A DNA stretch of 11,956 nucleotides from JAETTH01 sp964455975 (GTDB lineage Bacteria > Bacillota > Clostridia > TANB77 > CAG-508), in the NCBI GenBank assembly GCA_964455975.1, contig CAYVYP010000043.1:1-11956 (forward strand), in the 5' to 3' direction. Made by a program: the position numbers and the translations under genes. Shown one piece after another: positions 6,221 to 11,956 of this stretch. The notes below the pieces were generated by a model. It ran no database searches, was not told the origin of the DNA, and saw nothing but the letters and a program-made list of their open reading frames with translations. How positions within the stretch are numbered: position 1 is the first letter of the stretch; each line of letters opens with the position of its first letter.

Positions 6221-8842
6221 CTACAACCATTCTCCATTTTTCTTTATATACCATTTTTTTATTATTTGAACAGATACCGTATATATTGCAAGTAAAAGTA
6301 TTACAAATAAATAATAGTTTAATGGCAAAATTTCAAAATTAAATGATGCTATAGAGTGTAATAATATTGGAGTTATTATTGTTAATATTATAGTAAATAT
6401 TGATGCTCCCATTAAATATTTATTTGCTCTTGATTCTACAAATGGCATTTTAGCTGTTCGTATGTAGTGTATTATCATTATTTCGCTTATTAAACATTCT
6501 ACAAACCAAGCTGTTTGAAAATAACTCTGTTTTTCTACTGAATTATAACCAAATACAAACCAAAATGTTGCAAAAGCTATAACATCTGTTAATGAACTAG
6601 TTATTCCCATTACATTCATAAATTTACCTAAATTTTTTGTATCCCATTTTCTTGGTTTTTCTAAAAATTCTGGATCTACATTATCATATGGTATTGTAAT
6701 TTGTGATATATCATATATAAAATCTTGTATTAACATTTGTATTGGGAGTAATGGTAAAAATGGTAAAAATATACTTGCAATCATTATACTAAATACATCT
6801 CCAAAATCTGCGCTTAAAGCCATTTTCATGTATTTTATTATATTACCATATACTTTTCTTCCTTCTATTACTCCATCATATACTACATTTAAACTTTTTT
6901 CTAATAATATAATATCACTTGCTTCTTTTGCAATATCAGTTGCTGAATCAACACAAATACCTACGTCTGCTATATGTAATGATGGACTATCATTTACTCC
7001 ATCTCCCATGTAACCTACTACATGTCCATTATTTTTATATGCCTTTACAACTCTTTCTTTTTGCAATGGATTAAGCCTTGCAAAAACATCCACTTCTTCA
7101 ATCACTTTAGAAAGTTGTTCATCTTCTATTTCATCTAATTCATTTCCAGTTATAATTTTATCATATTTTAATCCTACTAATTTGCAAATATTTTTAGTTG
7201 CATATGGATTATCTCCTGTTAATATTTTTGTATTTATTCCTATTTTATGTAGTTTATTTAATGTTTCTTTTACCTCTTTTTTTGGTGGATCTAGAAATGC
7301 TACATATCCAACAAATGTCATATCTTTTTCATCTTTACTACAAAATACATTTATACCAGGATATTCCTTTTTAACAGCTAAAGCAATTACTTGCATTCCT
7401 TCATTTGCTAAATTATCCGCATTTTCTTTTATCTGATTTTTTAATTCATCTGTTAATTGTCTTATTTCATTTTTATATTTTACATCTTTACATGACTTTA
7501 AAATTTCTTCTAATGCTCCTTTTGTTAACATTCTATATTCATTTTCATATTGAACGACAATGCTCATTTTCTTTCTATCATAATCAAAAGGTACTTCATC
7601 TATTTTTTTATACTCTTTTAAGCTTTCTTTTATTTTATGTTCATTACCATAACTTATTATTGCTCTATCTACTAAATTTTTAATTCCTGTTGCATAATAA
7701 CTATTTAAATATGCATATCTTAATATTTCTAAATCTTCTTCTCCTAGTACATTAATATATTTTTGCAAAGTTATTTTATCTTGTGTTAGTGTTCCTGTTT
7801 TATCTGTACAAAGTATATCTATTGCACCTAAGTTTTGAATTGATTGTATATTTTTAACAAGAGTTTTCTTTTTAGCTAAAGTTTTACTTCCTTTAGTCAA
7901 ATTTACATTTACTATCATTGGAAGCATACTTGGAGTAATTCCAACTGCTACAGATAATGCAAATAGCAATGCTTCCATCCAATTTTGTCTTAAAAATCCA
8001 AATATTACAAATACTGCAATTGATACAATAATCATATATTTTATAAGCAATTTTGTTATATTGTTCATTCCTTTTTCAAAATTAGTTGCTTCTTTTCTAT
8101 TATCTATTTCTCTACTCATTCTTCCTAAATAAGTATTAAAACCAGTGCTTATAATAACTGCTGTTCCGCTTCCACTTACCACACTTGATCCCATTAGGCA
8201 CATATTACTAATATCAAATATTTCTTTTGCTTCATTAGCTTTTGCAAATTTTTCTACTAATATGCTTTCACCTGTAAAAACAGATTGATTTATAAATAAA
8301 TCTTTTGACTCTATTAAAATTACATCTGCTGGAATTATAGAACCTGCATTTAATTTTATAATATCTCCTATACATACATTCTCTACTTTTACAACTTTTT
8401 CTTTATTATCCCTTAGTACGTTTGTTGTTGTATATATCTTTGACTTTAATTCTTGATTAAATTTATATGTAGAATAATCTTGAAAAAATCTTATTAAACT
8501 ACTTGCTATAGCAATTCCAATTATTATTCCTGCACCTAATTTATCATCTAATGCAAAACTTATAATTGCCAAAACTAATAGAATGTATATGAATTTATCT
8601 TGAAATGATTTTAATAAAAAATAAATTGGACTTTTTTTCTCATTTTTTATTACAGAATTGAGTCCATTTTCTTTAAACCTTTTTTCATATTCTTTATTAG
8701 TTAATCCAGATGCTTTAGTATTAAAATCTTCTAAAATTTTTTCATTTGATTTTTGAGAAATATTTATATATTTGTCAAGCAACTCTTTATCGCCATTTCT
8801 CATACTTTCTACTTTTTTCTTAATATAAAATAATTGAATCAT
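6221..8842 (-). CDS. mgtA: Magnesium-transporting P-type ATPase
   Basis: Predicted 873-residue P3B ATPase importing Mg2+ at the cost of ATP. The domains appear in order: an N-terminal cytoplasmic segment, TM1-2 (about 83-117), actuator with TGES (190-193), TM3-4, and P-domain DKTGT with phosphorylated D347. These are followed by the nucleotide domain with KGAL, the TGDNP motif (542-546), the GDGVND hinge (613-618), and six C-terminal TMs. SQITIPYDNVD after TM6 is typical of MgtA/MgtB. Of two ATGs six bases apart, I prefer 8842, which lies eight bases after GAGG; the one at 8848 is only two bases from it. Oddities: TM4 reads TPSMLP where enteric MgtA has TPEMLP, TM5 reads DFGD for NFGN, and TM6 reads LIQD for LIQN. 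No M-box riboswitch fits in the short leader, and mgtC is not adjacent. Confidence 0.93.
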   Translation of the reverse strand: MIQLFYIKKKVESMRNGDKELLDKYINISQKSNEKILEDFNTKASGLTNKEYEKRFKENGLNSVIKNEKKSPIYFLLKSFQDKFIYILLVLAIISFALDDKLGAGIIIGIAIASSLIRFFQDYSTYKFNQELKSKIYTTTNVLRDNKEKVVKVENVCIGDIIKLNAGSIIPADVILIESKDLFINQSVFTGESILVEKFAKANEAKEIFDISNMCLMGSSVVSGSGTAVIISTGFNTYLGRMSREIDNRKEATNFEKGMNNITKLLIKYMIIVSIAVFVIFGFLRQNWMEALLFALSVAVGITPSMLPMIVNVNLTKGSKTLAKKKTLVKNIQSIQNLGAIDILCTDKTGTLTQDKITLQKYINVLGEEDLEILRYAYLNSYYATGIKNLVDRAIISYGNEHKIKESLKEYKKIDEVPFDYDRKKMSIVVQYENEYRMLTKGALEEILKSCKDVKYKNEIRQLTDELKNQIKENADNLANEGMQVIALAVKKEYPGINVFCSKDEKDMTFVGYVAFLDPPKKEVKETLNKLHKIGINTKILTGDNPYATKNICKLVGLKYDKIITGNELDEIEDEQLSKVIEEVDVFARLNPLQKERVVKAYKNNGHVVGYMGDGVNDSPSLHIADVGICVDSATDIAKEASDIILLEKSLNVVYDGVIEGRKVYGNIIKYMKMALSADFGDVFSIMIASIFLPFLPLLPIQMLIQDFIYDISQITIPYDNVDPEFLEKPRKWDTKNLGKFMNVMGITSSLTDVIAFATFWFVFGYNSVEKQSYFQTAWFVECLISEIMIIHYIRTAKMPFVESRANKYLMGASIFTIILTIITPILLHSIASFNFEILPLNYYLFVILLLAIYTVSVQIIKKWYIKKNGEWL

Positions 8843-8869
8843 TTTCATTTCCTCTTTTGCTTTTTTCTT

Positions 8870-8896
8870 ATTATACTACTTTTTTTGAAAAAGCAA
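8870..8896 (-). promoter_or_regulatory. Possible mgtA promoter
   Basis: A perfect minus-strand TATAAT (8875-8870) lies 27 bases upstream of the mgtA start. The best -35 candidate is TTGCTT (8896-8891) with a short 15-base spacer, located in the tail of the preceding terminator. The -10 is good and the -35 weak. Confidence 0.4.
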
Positions 8897-8897
8897 T

Positions 8898-8928
8898 AAA
8901 AAAGTAAGATAAATCATCTTACTTTTTT
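8898..8928 (-). terminator. Intrinsic terminator of hrb-fprA
   Basis: Perfect 13-bp stem AAAAAAGTAAGAT / ATCTTACTTTTTT with a 5-base loop, seven bases past the fprA stop codon. On the minus strand the descending arm ends in TTTTTTATT, a proper U-tract. It separates fprA from mgtA. Confidence 0.88.
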
Positions 8929-8935
8929 ATTTTAA

Positions 8936-10144
8936 TTAACTATTTAAACTTTTAATTATACTATCACCAATATTTTTTATAATTTCATAATCATCTTTTT
9001 TTGCTGATGATTTTATTGATAATGTTTCATCCAATACTTTCATATTAATCATTTGAGATAATATGTCTTTAATATTTTTTGTTACTATTCCTTGTGCCCA
9101 AGTAGAATTTTCAATTATAGATATTTCTCTATTTTGTAAATTCATTCTTTTTATATCTAACATATAATTTTCTATTTTTGGGTATAATCCTAAATTATAT
9201 GTTGTTGCTGCAATTACTATATTACTACATCTAAAGCTTTCCGCAACTAAATATGAAACATCTATATTTGAGCTATCATAAACTGCAATATTTTTTATTT
9301 TATTTTCTCCTAAATAATTTGCAAGTATGTTTGCAACATTTTCTGTATGACCATATACTGATGAATATACTATCATTACTGCTTTTTCTTCAGGTTCATA
9401 CTTGCTCCATTTGTCATATTTTTCTATTATATATTCTAAATTATTTCTCCATATTACGCCATGTAATGGACAAATCATTTTTATTTCTAAAGCAGATGCT
9501 TTTTTTAATAAATTTTGAACTTGAACTCCATATTTTCCTACTATATTTGTATAATAGCGTCTGGCATCTTGTATCCAATCTTTATCAAAATCCACATCAT
9601 CATTAAATATGTTTCCATTTAGTGTTCCAAAAGAACCAAATGCATCTGCTGAAAACAAAATCTTATTTGAAGCATCATAAGTTACCATTGTTTCTGGCCA
9701 ATGTACTAGTGGAGCCATTATAAATTTTAGTTCGTGTTTTCCTGTATTTAATGTTTCTCCTTCTTTTACTACTTGAACTTTAACATCTACATCAAATTCG
9801 AAAAATTGTTTAAGCATCTTAACTGTTTGCATATTACATACAATTTTCATTTTTGGATATAAATTAATCAAATCTCCTATTAAAGAACAATGATCTGGTT
9901 CCATATGATTAACTATTAAAAAATCTAAATTTCTATCTTTTAATATATATTTTATATTTTCTAAAAATTGTCTTCCAATAGAATAATCAACTGTATCTAA
10001 TAATACAGTTTTTTCATCTATTAATAAATATGAATTATATGAAACTCCTCTTGGAATTGGGAATATATTTTCAAATAAATTTAATCTTCTATCTTCTCCA
10101 CCAACCCAATATAAATCTTCATTTATTTTTCTAGTGCAGTGCAT
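8936..10144 (-). CDS. fprA: A-type flavodiiron protein (O2/NO reductase)
   Basis: Predicted 402-residue soluble enzyme that reduces O2 to water and/or NO to N2O in anaerobes. The N-terminal metallo-beta-lactamase-like domain carries a complete set of diiron ligands: HMEPDH (H80, E82, D84, H85), H148 in VHWPE, D167 in SADAFG and H228 in LHG. The C-terminal flavodoxin domain starts near 255, with the FMN phosphate loop SSVYGHTE and the aromatic loop TTYNLGLYP. I place the start at the ATG at 10144, six bases after AAGGAG; an upstream in-frame GTG at 10159 contains that SD region and is unlikely. It follows hrb by 19 bases, and the FprA/Hrb pairing matches the well-studied Moorella thermoacetica system in which Hrb passes electrons to FprA. 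Both O2 and NO are plausible substrates; the sequence cannot decide. Confidence 0.95.
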   Translation of the reverse strand: MHCTRKINEDLYWVGGEDRRLNLFENIFPIPRGVSYNSYLLIDEKTVLLDTVDYSIGRQFLENIKYILKDRNLDFLIVNHMEPDHCSLIGDLINLYPKMKIVCNMQTVKMLKQFFEFDVDVKVQVVKEGETLNTGKHELKFIMAPLVHWPETMVTYDASNKILFSADAFGSFGTLNGNIFNDDVDFDKDWIQDARRYYTNIVGKYGVQVQNLLKKASALEIKMICPLHGVIWRNNLEYIIEKYDKWSKYEPEEKAVMIVYSSVYGHTENVANILANYLGENKIKNIAVYDSSNIDVSYLVAESFRCSNIVIAATTYNLGLYPKIENYMLDIKRMNLQNREISIIENSTWAQGIVTKNIKDILSQMINMKVLDETLSIKSSAKKDDYEIIKNIGDSIIKSLNS

Positions 10145-10163
10145 TTGTTTCTCCTTCACTTTA

Positions 10164-10829
10164 TTATTCTTCTATTTTTTTAAACATATCTTTTCCAACT
10201 CCACATAATGGGCATTTCCAATCTTCTGGTAAGTCTTCCCATTTTGTTCCTTCAACTTCTTCATCATAAACATAACCACATGCTATACACTCATATTTGT
10301 TCATACTTTTCACCTCCTTCTCTTTTGTTTTTTTTATATATGTAGGTGCCGTTTTTGGTGCCGTTCCTTTTATTACTTCATGATAATATCCATAAGTCAT
10401 TGGTTTATAGTTGTTTTCTTTTTGAGCATCAATTACTTTTGCTATTATAATATCATGTGTATTACAATCTACTATATTTAACAATTCACATATTAAATAT
10501 CCACACATGTTTTCTTTTACAATTGGCATTTCATCAATATTTTCATATTTTACATTATCAAATTTATCCGTATTTTTTGATGAAAAAAATCCAAATTTTC
10601 CAATCACATCTGCTTTTGTTTGTTCTGACAAAATTGATATTGCAAACTTTTTTACTTTTCTTATTGCTTCATTTGTATAATTTTGTTTGTTTACACTTAT
10701 ACTGATTATTGGATTTTCAGAAGTTATTTGTACTAATGTATTTATAAAACATCCAACATTTCTTTGTTGATATTTTGTAGAAATTATATACATACCATAT
10801 GATATATCTCTAAATGTATTTAAATCCAT
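10164..10829 (-). CDS. hrb: High-molecular-weight rubredoxin (flavin reductase-rubredoxin fusion)
   Basis: Predicted 221-residue electron-transfer protein. Residues 1-160 form a flavin-reductase-like FMN-binding domain, ending in the YGYYHEVIKGTAPKTAPTY segment typical of Hrb. After a charged Lys/Glu linker (166-175) comes a complete rubredoxin domain (176-221) with C181-x2-C184 (ECIACGY) and C206-x2-C209 (CPLCGVGK) for one iron. It would take electrons from NAD(P)H-linked donors to the adjacent flavodiiron protein. AAAGGA seven bases upstream supports the start at 10829. It is first in the operon with fprA. The linker codons contain an excellent SD followed by the Met that opens the rubredoxin domain, so a second, shorter product is possible. 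Confidence 0.93.
   Translation of the reverse strand: MDLNTFRDISYGMYIISTKYQQRNVGCFINTLVQITSENPIISISVNKQNYTNEAIRKVKKFAISILSEQTKADVIGKFGFFSSKNTDKFDNVKYENIDEMPIVKENMCGYLICELLNIVDCNTHDIIIAKVIDAQKENNYKPMTYGYYHEVIKGTAPKTAPTYIKKTKEKEVKSMNKYECIACGYVYDEEVEGTKWEDLPEDWKCPLCGVGKDMFKKIEE
10302..10319 (-). promoter_or_regulatory. Internal ribosome binding site and ATG inside hrb
   Basis: On the minus strand AAGGAGGTG (10319-10311) is followed after six bases by an in-frame ATG (10304-10302) at hrb codon 176. It is the strongest SD sequence in the window. Initiation here would give a 46-residue free rubredoxin (10164-10304) with all four Cys ligands. The codons forming it are GAG-AAG-GAG-GTG, unusual for this AT-rich coding style. 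Confidence 0.6.
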
Positions 10830-10861
10830 TTTTATTTCCTTTCTATCATTTTTATTTTTAT

Positions 10862-10890
10862 ATTATATATCATTTATTCTTTTTTGAAAA
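10862..10890 (-). promoter_or_regulatory. Probable hrb-fprA promoter
   Basis: On the minus strand TTTTCA (10890-10885) and TATAAT (10867-10862) are 17 bases apart. The -10 is perfect and the -35 matches four of six. It lies 33 bases upstream of the hrb ATG. Confidence 0.6.
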
Positions 10891-10927
10891 TAGTTTATAA
10901 AAATAATTTGGTTTTTGCAAACTATTT
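10888..10927. promoter_or_regulatory. Inverted repeat upstream of hrb, possible operator
   Basis: AAATAGTTT (10888-10896) and AAACTATTT (10919-10927) are perfect 9-bp inverted arms with centres 31 bp apart, about three helical turns. The left arm touches the hrb -35. Spacing on one DNA face suggests a regulator pair, but the sequence is AT-rich and the regulator unknown. Confidence 0.35.
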
Positions 10928-10933
10928 AATTTG

Positions 10934-10960
10934 TTGACTTTTTTAAATATTTGTTATAAA
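10934..10960 (+). promoter_or_regulatory. Promoter of the regulator-SufC operon
   Basis: TTGACT (10934-10939) and an extended -10, TGT-TATAAA (10952-10960), are separated by 15 bases, short but helped by the TGn element. A palindrome starts two bases after the -10. Confidence 0.6.
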
Positions 10961-10961
10961 A

Positions 10962-10979
10962 TGTTAGAGTAATCTAACA
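10962..10979. promoter_or_regulatory. Palindromic operator at predicted transcription start
   Basis: TGTTAGA-GTAA-TCTAACA is a perfect 7+4+7 palindrome directly between the -10 and the SD of the DtxR-like gene. The GTTAG/CTAAC arms recall the half-sites of known DtxR/IdeR boxes, though the spacing differs. Its position fits autorepression of the regulator-sufC operon. Confidence 0.65.
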
Positions 10980-10992
10980 AGTGGAGGAATTT

Positions 10993-11458
10993 ATGAAACT
11001 ATCAAGTTCTCGGAGAAGAATATTTAAAAACTATATATTTATTAGAAAAAGCAAACCATAAAGTTCGTGTAACTGATATTGCTTCAAAATTAAAGATTAC
11101 TAAACCTAGTGTAAATAAAGCTATTAATAATTTTAAAGATATTGGATTAGTAAATTATGAAACTTATGGTGATATTTCTTTAACTGTTTTAGGTAGTAAT
11201 TTAGCAAAAGAAATTATAAAAAAGCAAGATATTCTTGAAATGTTTTTAGTTAATGTTTTAGAGATAGATTCAAAACAAGCAGTTGAAGAAGCTGCTTCTA
11301 TGAAGCATGCAATTTCTAAAAATACTATGGACAAACTTGATAAATATATTAGCCAAATTTTAAACATTGGAGACCTAACTTGCGGGTATGATAGTAATAG
11401 TGAAAAATGCAGAAACTGTGTTAAAGTAACTGCTAAAAATAGAATGAAAAAAAATTAA
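10993..11458 (+). pseudogene. DtxR/MntR-like regulator, frameshifted after codon 6
   Basis: GGAGG (10983-10987) precedes an ATG at 10993 encoding MKLSSS. The frame then runs out of register and stops at 11059. Dropping one base near 11011 joins it to GEEYLKTIYLLEK and a continuous frame to the TAA at 11456, giving a normal 154-residue DtxR-like protein. That frame has no ATG, GTG or TTG before 11240, so the HTH half cannot be made independently. Restored residues about 1-65 form the winged helix (VTDIASKLKITKPSVNKAINNF is the HTH); about 66-120 are the dimerisation helices. Aligned by eye to Bacillus subtilis MntR, D8 is E, E11 is K, H77 is Q, E99 is A and E102 is K; only H103 is kept. The tail holds C130-x8-C139-x2-C142. 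The SufC-like gene follows 12 bases later. It could be a true pseudogene, a sequencing error, or programmed frameshifting. Confidence 0.75.
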
Positions 11459-11470
11459 TGGAGGAATTAT

Positions 11471-11956
11471 ATGTTATTAGAATTACAAAATATTTGTTTT
11501 GAAAGAGATAACAAAAAAATATTAAATAATATAAATTTAAAAATAGATTTAGGGAAATTCATTGCAATAACTGGACCTAACGGTTCTGGAAAATCAACTT
11601 TGGTTAAAATTATAATGGGAATTGAAAAAGCAGATTCTGGGAAAATATTTTTAGACAATCAGGATATTACAAATTTAAGTATTAATGATAGAGCAAATTT
11701 AGGAATAAGTTTTGCATTTCAACAGCCAGTAAAGTTCAAAGGAATAACTGTTTATGATTTATTAAAAATAGCTGCTAAAAAAGATATTACTAAATTAGAA
11801 GCATGTGATGTTTTATCAAAAGTTGGCTTATGTGCTAAAGAATATGTAGATAGAGAAGTAAATGGATCTCTTTCTGGTGGAGAATTAAAAAGAATAGAAA
11901 TAGCTTCTGTTGTTGCAAGAGAATCTAAACTAACAATCTTTGATGAACCAGAAGCT
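11471..11956 (+). CDS. sufC: SufC-like Fe-S assembly ATPase (partial, cut by window edge)
   Basis: The first 162 residues of an ABC ATPase; the gene continues beyond the window. It shows Walker A GPNGSGKST (35-43), Q-loop Q84 in FAFQQPVKFKG, signature LSGGELKR (134-141) and Walker B LTIFDEPEA (154-162). The NDRANLGISFAFQQP and SGGELKRIEI stretches, and the absence of any membrane segment so far, fit the SufC type that energises SufB/SufD scaffold proteins for Fe-S cluster building. DEPEA at Walker B resembles archaeal and clostridial minimal SUF (SufB-SufC only) more than enteric SufC, which has DETDS. GGAGG six bases upstream supports the ATG at 11471. It sits 12 bases after the DtxR-like gene, so it shares that promoter. 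A sufB-like gene is expected next. A transporter ATPase remains possible until the neighbour is seen. Confidence 0.75.
   Translation, partial: MLLELQNICFERDNKKILNNINLKIDLGKFIAITGPNGSGKSTLVKIIMGIEKADSGKIFLDNQDITNLSINDRANLGISFAFQQPVKFKGITVYDLLKIAAKKDITKLEACDVLSKVGLCAKEYVDREVNGSLSGGELKRIEIASVVARESKLTIFDEPEA

Noticed and set aside
6188..6226. Inverted repeat TTGTAGTT / AACTACAA between mgtA and mntP as a terminator
   Set aside because: Only 8 bp, with a 23-base loop, no T-tract, and one arm overlapping the mgtA stop codon.
8849..8935. An M-box magnesium riboswitch before mgtA
   Set aside because: The leader is under 90 bases and is occupied by the fprA terminator and a TATAAT element.
11240..11458. 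A separate 72-residue gene starting at the ATG at 11240
   Set aside because: It is the C-terminal half of the frameshifted DtxR-like protein. No SD precedes this ATG and the homology continues upstream.

Overview
The window is very AT-rich and uses strong Shine-Dalgarno (SD) sites (AGGAGG type). Its genes (flavodiiron protein with a flavin reductase-rubredoxin partner, a SufC-like ATPase, MntP, an MMPL exporter) point to a low-GC anaerobic Firmicute, most likely a Clostridia-type bacterium. This assignment rests on gene content and composition; no rRNA or tRNA gene is present. Coding density is high and no gene-free stretch exceeds 300 bases.

Layout from left to right. (1) 68-4824 is a divergent export locus. 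On the minus strand, an RND/MMPL transporter (2026-4089) is followed 14 bases later by a secreted protein with Leu-x-x-Gly heptads and Ala-rich repeats (68-2011). Facing away on the plus strand is a TetR-family regulator (4228-4824). Two perfect 13-bp palindromes, TGACNANTNGTCA, sit on the -35 and the start-site region of the transporter promoter, which suggests classic ligand-released repression. (2) 4825-5001 is a convergent gap almost filled by a nested inverted repeat. (3) 5002-6156 (minus) holds mntP (manganese exporter) followed by a SprT-like zinc-metalloprotein gene. (4) 6221-8842 (minus) is mgtA, a P-type Mg2+ ATPase with unusual residues at its presumed ion site. (5) 8936-10829 (minus) is the hrb-fprA operon, an O2/NO-detoxifying electron-transfer pair that ends in a clear intrinsic terminator. 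hrb also contains a strong internal SD and ATG that could produce free rubredoxin. (6) 10830-10992 is a divergent regulatory region. (7) 10993 to the right edge (plus) is a DtxR/MntR-like regulator gene broken by a one-base frameshift after codon 6, followed by the start of a SufC-like ATPase gene that runs off the window.

Biologically, the right half concerns metals and redox: Mn export, Mg import, O2/NO scavenging, and probably Fe-S cluster assembly with a dedicated regulator. That regulator has lost most DtxR-family metal ligands but carries a C-x8-C-x2-C tail, so it may sense Fe-S clusters or redox state rather than free metal. This, the possible dual products of hrb, and the nested inverted repeat are the most interesting signals here.
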